Below are positions 25,287-34,377 of a stretch of DNA of 64,000 bases, in pieces; the first letter of the stretch is position 1; each line of letters opens with the position of its first letter. The stretch lies in contig NZ_JBHMFC010000003.1 of the NCBI RefSeq assembly GCF_042427585.1, positions 1 to 64,000 of the forward strand, written 5' to 3'. The notes below the pieces were generated by a model, which worked only from the letters and a program-made list of their open reading frames with translations, was not told where the DNA came from and did not search any database. The position numbers were made by a program, and so were the translations under genes. Source of the stretch: Pseudalgibacter ostreae (GTDB taxonomy: Bacteria > Bacteroidota > Bacteroidia > Flavobacteriales > Flavobacteriaceae).

Positions 25287-28200
25287 CTAATCTTCAACCA
25301 AAACCCAATCGCCACTTTGCAATAAAGGTTCAGCTTGTTTATATTTCACTGTTTTATTTTCTCCTTTCATAACATGTTTTATGGTAACCCGATCATTACG
25401 GCCAATTTTAGGGCGATCGCGTACAATGGTTTCTACCACCTCATGCTGTTGTTGCGTGTTGCCTGCAGCTCTGTTTTGTGCAGAACGCTCATCCAGATTA
25501 GGAATTTCGTCTTTTTGTGTTTGTAAATTTTCTTTTTTAGGGGTTTGTTTCGCTTCTTGTATCGTGTTTTGTGTTTCTTGAGGCAATTCCCCTTTAAACA
25601 AGAAAGAGATAACCTCCTTATTTACTTGGTCAATCATACCTTTAAACAGTTCAAAAGCTTCAAACTTATAAATAAGTAATGGATCCTTTTGCTCATGTAC
25701 GGCCAGCTGTACTGATTGCTTTAGCTCGTCCATTTTACGTAAATGCGTTTTCCAGGCATCATCTATAATAGCGAGCGTAATATTCTTTTCAAAATCTGTT
25801 ATTAATTGTTTTCCATTGGTTTCGTAAGCTTTTTCAAGATCGGTAACTACATTAAGGGTTTTAATGCCATCTGTAAAAGGAACCACAATACGTTTAAATT
25901 TATCGCGCTGTGTTTCATATACGTTTTTAATCACAGGAAAAGCTATGTCTGCATTACGTGCCATTTTTGTTTTGTAATGTTCGAATGCAGCTTTGTAAAT
26001 TTTAGAAGTGATGTCTTGTGCCGATAATTTACCAAATTCGGCTTGGGTAATAGGCGAGCTCATAGAGAAATAACGAATTAATTCAAATTCGAAATTTTTA
26101 TAATCATTAGCACCTTTGTTGGTATCTGAAATGCCTTCGGAAGTATCAAAAATCATGTTTGCTAAATCTACTCGCAGACGTTCTCCGTGCAAAGCATGAC
26201 GACGACGCTTGTAAACTACCTCACGTTGCGCATTCATAACATCATCATATTCCAATAATCGTTTACGAACACCAAAGTTGTTTTCCTCTACTTTTTTCTG
26301 TGCACGTTCAATGGATTTTGAAATCATAGAGTGTTGGATGACTTCGCCTTCCTTCAATCCCATTTTATCCATCATTTTTGCAATACGTTCGCTACCAAAT
26401 AAACGCATTAAATTATCTTCCAATGACACGTAAAATTGCGAGCTTCCTGGATCCCCCTGACGACCGGCACGACCACGTAACTGTCTATCTACACGACGCG
26501 AGTCATGGCGTTCTGTACCTACAATAGCCAAACCACCTGCTTTTTTAACAGCTGCAGATAATTTAATATCGGTACCACGTCCTGCCATATTGGTGGCAAT
26601 GGTTACCTGTCCTGAATTCCCTGCTTCGGCAACAATATCTGCTTCTTTTTTATGTTGTTTAGCATTTAATACGTTGTGCGAAATTTTTCTTAGCGTCAAC
26701 ATTTTACCTAAAAGTTCACTAATTTCAACAGATGTTGTTCCTATAAGTACAGGGCGTCCTGCTTGCGATAATTGTGTAACTTCATCAATAACAGCATTGT
26801 ATTTTTCTCGCTTGGTCTTAAATACCAAATCCTCTCTGTCATGTCGAGCAATGGGGTGATTGGTAGGGATTTCAACCACGTCCAATTTGTATATTTCCCA
26901 AAACTCACCTGCTTCTGTTACCGCTGTTCCTGTCATACCAGATAGCTTACGGTACATTCTGAAGTAATTTTGAAGTGTTACCGTAGCAAAAGTTTGGGTT
27001 GCATCTTCAATTTTCACATTTTCCTTGGCCTCTATTGCTTGATGAAGCCCGTCGCTATAACGACGCCCGTCCATAATACGTCCGGTTTGTTCATCTACAA
27101 TCATAACTTTATTATCCATTACCACATACTGGGTGTCTTTTTCAAATAAAGCATAGGCTTTTAATAATTGATTTAGAGTATGGATACGCTCCGATTTTAC
27201 ACCAAATTCTTTAAATAGTTCTTCTTTAAGATTGGCTTCTTCTTCAGCAGAGAGCCCTTGTGCTTCAATTTTTCCAATTTCGATGCCTATTTCTGGCATT
27301 ACGAAAAAGTTCGGATTATCTTTTCCGGAAAGGTATTCAATCCCTTTATCGGTAAGTTCTATTTGATTGTTTTTTTCTTCAATAACATAGTACAGCTCCG
27401 CATCGATTTTTGGCATTTCGCGGTTGTTGTCCTGCATATAGTGATTTTCTGTTTTTTGGAGTAATTGTTTTACACCATCTTCAGATAAAAACTTAATCAG
27501 TGCTTTATTTTTTGGAATACCACGATAGACACGAAGCAATTGGAATCCACCTTCTTTGGTATCTCCTTCATGGATTAATTTTTTAGCTTCTGCTAAAACA
27601 CCAGTTAAATATTTACGTTGTACGTTAACAATATCATCAACTTTAGGCTTTAGCTCATTGAACTCGTGGCGTTCTCCTTGTGGAATCGGGCCAGATATAA
27701 TCAATGGGGTACGTGCATCATCTACTAAAACGGAATCCACCTCATCCACTATGGCGAAATGATGTGGGCGTTGCACTAAGTCTTCAGGAGAATGTGACAT
27801 GTTATCGCGTAGATAATCAAAACCAAATTCGTTATTAGTCCCATAAGTGATATCGGCATTATAAGCTTTTATACGTTCTGGTGAGTTTGGTCTGTGGTAA
27901 TCAATACAATCTACAGTTAAGCCATGAAATTGAAAAATAGGGGCCATCCATGCACTATCACGTTTGGCCAAATAGTCGTTAACAGTTACTAGATGTACAC
28001 CTTTTCCAGATAAAGCATTTAAGTACATGGGTAAGGTAGCAACCAAGGTTTTACCTTCACCTGTTTGCATTTCGGCAATTTTACCTTGATGCATTGCAAC
28101 ACCTCCAATAAGTTGTACATCGTAATGTACCATATCCCAAGTAATGGGTTTTCCTGCGGCATCCCAAGAGTTTGACCATGTAGCTTGATCGCCATTTAGG

Positions 28201-28643
28201 GTTACATACTCTTTTGTTCCCGACAATTCTCTATCGAAAGACGATGCAGAGACGGTAATGGAAGTGTTGTTGGTAAAACGTTTTGCTGTTTCCTTAATTA
28301 CAGCAAATGCTTCTGGTAAAATAGTATTTAAAACATCTTCGGTTTTAGTATAAGCGTCGTCTTTTAATTTATCGACGCTTTGATAGATGTCCTCCCGTCT
28401 ATCAATATCTTCTGTATTTTCCGCTTCAGTTAGTAGCTTCGCTATTTCGTCGTTAATAGGTTGGATGGCTTTGGCGATAGTAGCTTTAAACTCGGCTGTT
28501 TTAGCTCTTAACTCGTCATGAGAAAGGTTAGAAATACTACTCTCTACGGCTTTAATCTTCTCAACAATGGGAGTGATGGCCTGTATATCTTGTTTCGATT
28601 TGTCTCCTACAAATATTTTTAAGACCGAATTTAAAAAATTCAT
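25287..28643 (-). CDS. secA: Protein translocase ATPase SecA
   Basis: ATP-driven motor of the Sec export pathway at the inner membrane. At 1118 residues it is longer than E. coli SecA (about 900), as is usual in Bacteroidota, mainly through insertions in the N-terminal region and the preprotein-binding part. The Walker A motif is GEGKT at 195-199, the DEAD-like box is VDEVDSVLVDDARTPL, and the second ATPase half has NMAGRGTDIKL and GRAGRQGDPGSSQFY. A Gln-rich linker follows near 1040-1085. The C-terminus lacks the CxC-type zinc finger that binds SecB in proteobacteria, ending instead in QSGDWVLVED. It is a single gene followed by a strong terminator. Confidence 0.97.
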   Translation of the reverse strand: MNFLNSVLKIFVGDKSKQDIQAITPIVEKIKAVESSISNLSHDELRAKTAEFKATIAKAIQPINDEIAKLLTEAENTEDIDRREDIYQSVDKLKDDAYTKTEDVLNTILPEAFAVIKETAKRFTNNTSITVSASSFDRELSGTKEYVTLNGDQATWSNSWDAAGKPITWDMVHYDVQLIGGVAMHQGKIAEMQTGEGKTLVATLPMYLNALSGKGVHLVTVNDYLAKRDSAWMAPIFQFHGLTVDCIDYHRPNSPERIKAYNADITYGTNNEFGFDYLRDNMSHSPEDLVQRPHHFAIVDEVDSVLVDDARTPLIISGPIPQGERHEFNELKPKVDDIVNVQRKYLTGVLAEAKKLIHEGDTKEGGFQLLRVYRGIPKNKALIKFLSEDGVKQLLQKTENHYMQDNNREMPKIDAELYYVIEEKNNQIELTDKGIEYLSGKDNPNFFVMPEIGIEIGKIEAQGLSAEEEANLKEELFKEFGVKSERIHTLNQLLKAYALFEKDTQYVVMDNKVMIVDEQTGRIMDGRRYSDGLHQAIEAKENVKIEDATQTFATVTLQNYFRMYRKLSGMTGTAVTEAGEFWEIYKLDVVEIPTNHPIARHDREDLVFKTKREKYNAVIDEVTQLSQAGRPVLIGTTSVEISELLGKMLTLRKISHNVLNAKQHKKEADIVAEAGNSGQVTIATNMAGRGTDIKLSAAVKKAGGLAIVGTERHDSRRVDRQLRGRAGRQGDPGSSQFYVSLEDNLMRLFGSERIAKMMDKMGLKEGEVIQHSMISKSIERAQKKVEENNFGVRKRLLEYDDVMNAQREVVYKRRRHALHGERLRVDLANMIFDTSEGISDTNKGANDYKNFEFELIRYFSMSSPITQAEFGKLSAQDITSKIYKAAFEHYKTKMARNADIAFPVIKNVYETQRDKFKRIVVPFTDGIKTLNVVTDLEKAYETNGKQLITDFEKNITLAIIDDAWKTHLRKMDELKQSVQLAVHEQKDPLLIYKFEAFELFKGMIDQVNKEVISFLFKGELPQETQNTIQEAKQTPKKENLQTQKDEIPNLDERSAQNRAAGNTQQQHEVVETIVRDRPKIGRNDRVTIKHVMKGENKTVKYKQAEPLLQSGDWVLVED

Positions 28644-28744
28644 GCGTATATGTTTTATGTTTTAACTAGGAATATCCTAGATGTTTTTGTTTTTAAATAT
28701 GATCAAAGATACGTTTTGTTGTGATTTTATAAAGATTTGGGTAC

Positions 28745-28774
28745 AAAAAAAAGCCTCAAATCGAGACTTTTTTT
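28745..28774 (-). terminator. Terminator of the DUF2795 gene
   Basis: On the minus strand AAAAAAAGTCTC and GAGGCTTTTTTTT pair with one mismatch around a 5-nt loop, followed by Ts. It is 18 bp after the DUF2795 stop and separates that gene from secA. Confidence 0.75.
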
Positions 28775-28791
28775 AATTTCTTTATGCTTTA

Positions 28792-29013
28792 TTAATATTC
28801 ATCCTCATTCCAGAGGTAGTCTTCATCTGTTGGGTAATCCGACCAAATCTCCTCAATGGAGTCATAAGAGTCGCCTTCATCTTCAATAGACTGTAGATTC
28901 TCTACAACTTCAAGCGGTGCGCCTGTTCTAATTGCATAATCTATAAGTTCGTCTTTTGTTGCTGGCCAAGGCGCATCACTTAAATAAGATGCTAATTCTA
29001 AAGTCCAATACAT
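28792..29013 (-). CDS. DUF2795 domain protein
   Basis: A 73-residue acidic cytoplasmic protein. The first half (MYWTLELASYLSDAPWPATK, then ELIDYAIRTGAPLEVVENLQ) matches the DUF2795 helical fold; the second half is very acidic and aromatic (DEDYLWNEDEY). It is conserved upstream of secA-type loci in Flavobacteriaceae as far as I recall. Function unknown. It has its own terminator and is read in the same direction as secA. Confidence 0.85.
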   Translation of the reverse strand: MYWTLELASYLSDAPWPATKDELIDYAIRTGAPLEVVENLQSIEDEGDSYDSIEEIWSDYPTDEDYLWNEDEY

Positions 29014-29196
29014 GTTTTTGTGCGTTTAATTTTTTGCAAAAATAAAATTTTTGTTTAAACACACAAGGAAAAAATGAATTATTTAATCATTAATTTTAAG
29101 AACGTTTTTTTTTTACGATAAACAAGCTAAAGTTATGCTAGTTAAAGCATTGATTTCACTAAGAAATAAAGCCTTTAAAGTATTCCAAGAGTAGGT

Positions 29197-29769
29197 TTAA
29201 CTTTTTTCTGGAATCCACTTTATTTCCGCAGCTTGTAAGTCGTAAGTCAACTTTCGTGCCAATACAAAAAGATAATCGGAAAGGCGGTTTAAATAAGTTA
29301 ATGCCTCGGGCTCAAAAGGCTCTAAATCATTCAGTGCAGAAGCCAAACGTTCTGCCCTTCGGCACACACAACGCGCAATATGACAGAATGACACGGTTTG
29401 GTGCCCTCCTGGTAATACAAAGTGTGTCATTGGTGGTAAAACTTCATTCATGGTGTCTATCTCTCGTTCCAGTTTCTCTATGTTTTCAGTAGTGATTTTA
29501 GCAATATTTAAGCGTTCTTTTCCATTTTTTAAAATGGCTTTTTGGGGATCGGTCGCTAAAATAGCGCCTATTATGAATAGCCTGTCTTGAATATGTATAA
29601 TTAAATCTTTGTAATCTTGGTGAATGTTTTGGTCGCGTATTAATCCTAAATGTGAATTCAATTCATCTATGGTGCCATAACTTTCAATACGGATATGGTG
29701 TTTGGGTACGCGTGTACCGCCAAATAATGCCGTGGTGCCTTTATCGCCGGTTTTGGTGTAAATTTTCAT
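29197..29769 (-). CDS. Cob(I)alamin adenosyltransferase, PduO type
   Basis: Transfers the adenosyl group of ATP to cob(I)alamin, making the coenzyme B12 used by enzymes such as NrdJ, encoded about 7 kb away. The 190-residue protein starts with KIYTKTGDKGTTALFGG, the ATP-binding N-terminal motif of the PduO family. It has YGTIDELNSHLG, where the Asp is structurally important, and CRRAERLASAL (residues about 148-158), the conserved Arg-rich active-site segment. No cobalamin synthesis genes are nearby, so it probably serves salvage of imported B12. Confidence 0.94.
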   Translation of the reverse strand: MKIYTKTGDKGTTALFGGTRVPKHHIRIESYGTIDELNSHLGLIRDQNIHQDYKDLIIHIQDRLFIIGAILATDPQKAILKNGKERLNIAKITTENIEKLEREIDTMNEVLPPMTHFVLPGGHQTVSFCHIARCVCRRAERLASALNDLEPFEPEALTYLNRLSDYLFVLARKLTYDLQAAEIKWIPEKS

Positions 29770-30213
29770 GTCAGTTTTTTTTGCCAGTTGTACATTACTG
29801 TATCATATTTAATTTACGATAGTAATATGGTACATTTGTTTTATCTGACGAAGTTAAAAGTTAAAATTTACATGCTAAAGATTTTTCTTTTGAATTGATT
29901 AATACTCTTTTAATTATTACAATACAATCCTACTTTATAGAAGTCTGTATGGATTTGGAACAGCTGTTTTTATTTGAGTTGTATCTCTTTATTGATTTGT
30001 CGCATCAAATTCTAATTTTAAAAAAACAGCTCGTTATCTTTTTATGTGATGCCTCTGTTTTTAAATTTTAGACGATTAGGCGCCATGTGTGTTTTATAGA
30101 CTTAAGCTATTTGTTAAAGGGATATGGTTTAATGACAAATTAATATGTTTTTAACACAATGCCGATAAAAACGCTATTTTTGCCCTTATAGATTTTTAAC
30201 CAAGACTACAATT
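29770..30213. other. Intergenic region between divergent genes
   Basis: A 444-bp AT-rich stretch that must hold the promoters of the adenosyltransferase and OmpA-family genes. A TATTTTTG element at 30175-30182 is a possible -7 box for the latter, but no properly spaced TTTG lies upstream. I see no RNA gene, repeat or supportable frame. Confidence 0.4.
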
Positions 30214-32322
30214 ATGAAAAAAATTACTTTAACTAGTTTGTTTCTTTTAAGCATTTTTTGTGCTCAGGCACAGTCGTATATCGGTTACCTTAGCGATAAT
30301 TACAGTGGCGTAAACAGTGTGATTTCAAACCCAGCAAATATTGCAGATTCTCGTTTTAAAGTGGATATCAATTTGGCGGGCGTTAGTGCATTTGGCGGTA
30401 ATGATTATTATGGTGTGAACATTATGGATGCTATTAAATCCGATTATGATTTTGACCTGAGTGCAAAAAAACACCCTTCTTCAGATAATAATATAGGACT
30501 TAATGTGGATATCATGGGGCCGTCATTTATGTTTAACCTGAATGAAAAGAGCTCTTTAGCCATTTTTACTAGAGCGCGCTCTTTTGTTAATATAAATGAA
30601 ATTAATGGAGAGGCAATTGATGCTATTGATAATGACAATTCAGACGATTTTAATTTCAATGAAGGTGATTTTAACGCCATTGGTCATGCTTGGGCAGAGT
30701 TAGGGGTAACGTATGCCAGAGTGTTGATGAACAAAGATGAACACTTTTTAAAAGGAGGGCTTACTTTAAAATATTTACAAGGTGTTGGAAGCGCTTATGC
30801 TGTAGGGAAGAACCTTACAGTTGATTACGATGCTGATGGTACCCTTTTAGGAGGGGGGCAAACTACAGGGCGACTAACCTCTACAGGAGAGGTGTCTTAC
30901 GGTCGGTTTGATGAGTTTGATAATGATAATTACGATTATGATCTTCCAGATGCTACAGGATTTGGAGCAGATTTAGGTTTTGTTTATGAATGGCGACCAA
31001 ACCATGCTGATTATACTACGAGTAACGCAGATGGTTCTTCTTACACACATAAGCATGAAAATAAGTATAAATTGAAAATAGGGCTGTCTTTAACAGATTT
31101 AGGACAAATTAAATACAAAAACGGATTAGAGGAAGTTTTTGATGTTACTAATACTGTAAGTGAAGATGATATCGATAGTGAAGACGATGTTAATGGTATT
31201 TTGAATAATTTATATACCTTAACAAGCTCCAAAATAGGTTATAAAGCTAATTTACCAACGGCATTGCATTTTAATGCCGATTGGAGTTTTAGCAAAAGGT
31301 TTTATGTGAATTTGAATACCGACTTTTCACTTGTTTCAAAAACAAAAACAACAGCTAGTCATATTTCAAACGTCGTATCGTTAACGCCTCGTTTTGAAAG
31401 TAAGTGGTTTAGTTTTTATATTCCTGCTAGTATTATAGAGCATAATGGTTTTCAGGTTGGAGCAGGTTTACGAGCTGGACCGTTATACATTGGCTCAGGA
31501 TCGGTGTTATCTGTTTTATCGGGTGACGATAGCCAAGGGGCAGACGTATATGCTGGTTTGAAAATTCCTATTTATCAAGGAAAACCAAGAGATAGGGATA
31601 ATGATGGTGTTATTGATAAACTGGATTTGTGTCCAAAAGAATCAGGCCCTCTGGAAAACAATGGATGCCCGTGGGGAGACAAAGATGGTGATACGGTATT
31701 AGATCATGTCGATGAGTGTCCGGATCAAGCTGGTCCTGTAGAGGACAACGGTTGCCCTTGGGGAGACAAAGATGGTGACACGGTGTTAGACAATATAGAT
31801 AAGTGCCCAGAAGTTGCAGGTCCAATAGAAAACTATGGTTGTCCATGGCCCGATACGGATGGCGATTCGGTACCAGATAAAGACGATGAGTGCCCAGAAG
31901 AAGCAGGTACAGTTGCCAATAACGGATGTCCTGAAGTCGTTGTTGTTGAAGCACCTGTAGTTACAGAAGAGGTTCAAAAGACTTTAAATAGCTACGCTAA
32001 AACAATTTTGTTTAATACTGGAAAATCGACTATAAGATCGGTATCTAATGGTGTTTTAAAAGATATTATCGATATTTTAAATGAATATCCTACAGCTAAG
32101 TTTTCTATAGAAGGTCATACCGATAGTTCTGGAAGTGATGCGTTAAATCAGAAATTATCAGATGCTAGAGCGAATGCCGTTAAACGCTACTTAATTGAAA
32201 ATGGTATTGATCCCTTTAGGTTATCTGCAATAGGTTATGGTGAAAGCAAGCCTATTGCCACTAATGATACCAATGAGGGTAAGGCTCAGAATAGACGTGT
32301 CGAAATTAATTTAGTAAAGTAA
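30214..32322 (+). CDS. DUF5723/OmpA-family outer-membrane protein with thrombospondin type 3 repeats
   Basis: A 702-residue protein with a signal peptide (cut after about residue 19, CAQAQ). Residues 20-450 form a DUF5723-type beta-barrel (early SNPANIADSRFKVDINLAG). About 453-570 are four thrombospondin type 3 repeats of the form DRDNDGVIDKLDLCP, rich in Asp and Cys and expected to bind calcium. About 590-702 is an OmpA-like peptidoglycan-binding domain (IEGHTDSSGS, LSDARANAVKRYL, GYGESKPIATNDT, RRVEINLV). It links the outer membrane to peptidoglycan. The repeats are near-identical in DNA (GGGGACAAAGATGG twice), suggesting recent duplication. Monocistronic with terminator. Confidence 0.9.
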   Translation: MKKITLTSLFLLSIFCAQAQSYIGYLSDNYSGVNSVISNPANIADSRFKVDINLAGVSAFGGNDYYGVNIMDAIKSDYDFDLSAKKHPSSDNNIGLNVDIMGPSFMFNLNEKSSLAIFTRARSFVNINEINGEAIDAIDNDNSDDFNFNEGDFNAIGHAWAELGVTYARVLMNKDEHFLKGGLTLKYLQGVGSAYAVGKNLTVDYDADGTLLGGGQTTGRLTSTGEVSYGRFDEFDNDNYDYDLPDATGFGADLGFVYEWRPNHADYTTSNADGSSYTHKHENKYKLKIGLSLTDLGQIKYKNGLEEVFDVTNTVSEDDIDSEDDVNGILNNLYTLTSSKIGYKANLPTALHFNADWSFSKRFYVNLNTDFSLVSKTKTTASHISNVVSLTPRFESKWFSFYIPASIIEHNGFQVGAGLRAGPLYIGSGSVLSVLSGDDSQGADVYAGLKIPIYQGKPRDRDNDGVIDKLDLCPKESGPLENNGCPWGDKDGDTVLDHVDECPDQAGPVEDNGCPWGDKDGDTVLDNIDKCPEVAGPIENYGCPWPDTDGDSVPDKDDECPEEAGTVANNGCPEVVVVEAPVVTEEVQKTLNSYAKTILFNTGKSTIRSVSNGVLKDIIDILNEYPTAKFSIEGHTDSSGSDALNQKLSDARANAVKRYLIENGIDPFRLSAIGYGESKPIATNDTNEGKAQNRRVEINLVK
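31591..31932 (+). repeat. Tandem thrombospondin-type-3 coding repeats
   Basis: Four copies of about 80-90 bp code for D-x-D-x-D-G-x-x-D calcium-type loops followed by CP and NGCP. Units two and three share the residue run NGCPWGDKDGDTVLD. The repeats lie between barrel and OmpA domains and are a likely site of copy-number change. Confidence 0.75.
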
Positions 32323-32345
32323 TTTTTTTTTAAATCATAATATGT

Positions 32346-32378
32346 AAAACCTAGAGCCTAACCCCTCTAGGTTTTTTT
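32346..32378 (+). terminator. Terminator of the OmpA-family gene
   Basis: AAAACCTAGAG (32346-32356) pairs with CTCTAGGTTTT (32365-32375) around an 8-nt loop, then further Ts. Confidence 0.88.
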
Positions 32379-32485
32379 ATGTTTAAAAATAAGGGGGTAT
32401 TGTCCGTGTGTTTTAGTTCTTTTTAAGAAAAGATATAAAAGTATGTTTATGGTTTGATATATTTTATATATTTGCACCTGTTTAA

Positions 32486-32505
32486 ATATGTGTAAAAACA
32501 CATAT
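32486..32505 (+). promoter_or_regulatory. ArsR-type operator, copy 1
   Basis: ATATGTG-N6-CACATAT is a perfect dyad (8-4-8 if extended) 18 bp before the ArsR start. A TATATTTG element at 32467-32474, the Bacteroidota -7 type, lies just upstream, so the dyad would overlap the start of transcription. The identical dyad recurs at 32913-32932. Confidence 0.75.
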
Positions 32506-32522
32506 GTTAAAACTTGTAGATT

Positions 32523-32858
32523 ATGGATGACCAAATTAAAACATTTAAAGCCTTATCGGATGCAACCAGGCTAAAGATAGTCTGGCTACTTACCAATATA
32601 AATGAAAAGATTTGTGTTTCAGAAATTGTAGAGGTGTTGGGTGAGCATCAATATAATGTGTCACGTCATTTAAAATTATTAAAAAACGCGAAACTAGTAG
32701 AGGAGGTAAAAGAAGGCAAGTGGGTGTTTTACTATTTAACTCCGATTAAAAATGAATTCAGGCAGCTCATTCAAGAAGCCATAAAAACAATACCAGAATC
32801 TCAGATGAATAACGAAATACATAAATGTAAAATATTATTGGCAGCACGTGATAAATAA
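32523..32858 (+). CDS. ArsR/SmtB-family repressor
   Basis: A 111-residue winged-helix regulator. The ATRLKIVWLL helix is followed by the recognition helix NVSRHLKLLKNAKLV and the beta-wing VEEVKEGKWVFYYL. ArsR proteins often bind arsenite or antimonite through a CVC pair; here the equivalent segment is KICVSEI with a single Cys31, and a second Cys lies in the C-terminal HKC. The ligand site is therefore not the classical one. It most likely represses itself and the permease through the shared dyad. The permease starts 98 bp downstream, in the same direction. Confidence 0.9.
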   Translation: MDDQIKTFKALSDATRLKIVWLLTNINEKICVSEIVEVLGEHQYNVSRHLKLLKNAKLVEEVKEGKWVFYYLTPIKNEFRQLIQEAIKTIPESQMNNEIHKCKILLAARDK

Positions 32859-32912
32859 AATCATTAGCGAAACAATGAAAAAAAATAAGCATTAGCTTTT
32901 TTTTACAATAAC

Positions 32913-32932
32913 ATATGTGGATTTTCACATAT
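32913..32932 (+). promoter_or_regulatory. ArsR-type operator, copy 2
   Basis: ATATGTG-N6-CACATAT again, 24 bp before the permease start and within the 98-bp space between regulator and permease. The arms equal those of copy 1 while the N6 spacer differs. A second promoter for the permease may exist here, though no clear TAnnTTTG box is visible. Confidence 0.72.
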
Positions 32933-32956
32933 ATACTATAAATAATAATAAATATC

Positions 32957-33964
32957 ATGAACGAAAAATTAAATTTAGCATTAAACGAATTTCTACATGT
33001 AGGAGTAGTGTTAGTACTCATAATAGCCCTTGTGTCTATAATTACAGGTTTAATAAGAGCTTTTATTCCCCAAGAAAAACTTCAAAAAAGGTTGTCGAAA
33101 ACTGGAAAATATAGTGGTTTAATGGGGGCTTTATTAGGGATACCTACCCCTTTTTGTAGTGCTTCTATGGTTCCCGTATCTATGGGGATGATCGAAATGG
33201 GGGCGCCTTTTGCTATGGTGTTTTCTTTTTTAATTTCTGCTCCACTAGCTAATTTTGTTGTAGTGGGGTTTATTTTTGGGGTTTTTGGATGGGAAGTGGC
33301 ATTGGTTTATTTTCTTATTGTATTTATTGGTGCGGTTCTTTTTGGCACTATTGCAGGAAAGACGTCCATTAGGCATAGTGTAAAAAGAATGGAGCTAAAC
33401 TTAAAAACACACCCACCCACCTGTGCCTCTCAACCAGTCGTTAATAGTGGTACAGGTTTAAATAATTTAACAGACTCTTGCGGTGTTGCTCAAAACCCGA
33501 TTAATGATCCTAGTAATAACTTTAGGGGTTTATGTGGACAAACGAGTGCGTCTAATCAAAAGCTTACAGAGGCTTTTAACTTTGGCTGGAGTTTATTTAA
33601 ACGTATTTTTCCGTATGTTTTGCTTGGAGCGGTTATAAGTGCTGTTTCTGCCGTATTTGTGCCAGATGCATGGGTGGAAAAATATTTAGGAAACGATAGT
33701 CCTTTCGCTATTCCTATAGCGGCAACGGTTGGGATTCCATTATACCTGCGAATTGAAATGGCTATACCTATATTAAAAGCGCTTATCGTTAAAGGTATGA
33801 GTATGGGGGCGGCTATGGCTTTAATTATCGGAGGTACAGGAGCCAGTCTACCAGAAATAGCTATTATTTCTTCTATGTTAAAACCTAAAGCCATAATCGC
33901 ATTTATTTTTTCTGTTTTAACTATGGCTATAGTGGGTGGTTTTATCTTTTATTTTTTATTTTAA
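32957..33964 (+). CDS. ArsP/UPF0718-family permease
   Basis: A 335-residue inner-membrane permease with about eight hydrophobic helices in two halves. The first half has GIPTPFCSASMVP (Cys67), the signature of the ArsP_1/DUF318 family; the second has GIPLYLRIEMAIPI and GGTGASLPEIAII. Known members export organoarsenicals or are grouped as Cu/Zn efflux permeases, so the substrate cannot be set from sequence. The central soluble loop (about 140-205) is Asn/Ser/Thr-rich and carries Cys156, Cys175 and Cys193, possible metal ligands. It is controlled by the neighbouring ArsR gene, and a small membrane protein follows 10 bp after its stop. Confidence 0.87.
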   Translation: MNEKLNLALNEFLHVGVVLVLIIALVSIITGLIRAFIPQEKLQKRLSKTGKYSGLMGALLGIPTPFCSASMVPVSMGMIEMGAPFAMVFSFLISAPLANFVVVGFIFGVFGWEVALVYFLIVFIGAVLFGTIAGKTSIRHSVKRMELNLKTHPPTCASQPVVNSGTGLNNLTDSCGVAQNPINDPSNNFRGLCGQTSASNQKLTEAFNFGWSLFKRIFPYVLLGAVISAVSAVFVPDAWVEKYLGNDSPFAIPIAATVGIPLYLRIEMAIPILKALIVKGMSMGAAMALIIGGTGASLPEIAIISSMLKPKAIIAFIFSVLTMAIVGGFIFYFLF

Positions 33965-33974
33965 AACCTAGTAT

Positions 33975-34316
33975 ATGAAATATTTAAGTCATTTTTTTAA
34001 ATCTATTGTCCGAGCATGTCCTTATTCTCTTATCGGGAGAAAATGTATGGATGTTGTTCATGGTAAACCAAAAACCACTAAAAAATCAAGTGATAAAATA
34101 CAAGCATTAAAGAAGGGTGTAAAAACAGGACGTAACATATCGTTAGTTGGCGTTTTTTGCCCTTTTTTTTGGTATGCTATACTATCAGGAGCTAGTAAAG
34201 ATTTTATAATATTTAATGCGATACATTCGGGAATTGTTGTAGGGCTTGGGCTTGTGGTTCTTAGTGTTAATTATTTGGCATTATATGCTTATACAAAACC
34301 TAAAGAAAATAACTAA
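33975..34316 (+). CDS. Small membrane protein of the ArsR/permease cassette
   Basis: A 113-residue protein I do not recognise. An amphipathic N-terminal part with Cys15 and Cys24 (RACPYSLIGRKCMD) is followed by a basic Lys-rich stretch. Two hydrophobic segments (about 54-71 and 80-105) follow, the first with Cys62 in GVFCPFFWYAIL. It starts 10 bp after the permease stop and ends before a strong terminator, so it belongs to the operon. It may be an accessory of the permease. No known domain is visible. Confidence 0.75.
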   Translation: MKYLSHFFKSIVRACPYSLIGRKCMDVVHGKPKTTKKSSDKIQALKKGVKTGRNISLVGVFCPFFWYAILSGASKDFIIFNAIHSGIVVGLGLVVLSVNYLALYAYTKPKENN

Positions 34317-34377
34317 GGCGATTGTGTAATTTCTTGAAATACTTGCGAGACCGTAAATAGGCTCCTTTTCTTCTGTA

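Noticed and set aside
31610..31977. Two minus-strand frames within the OmpA-family gene
   Set aside because: They arise from the repetitive codons of the calcium-loop repeats and are shadows.
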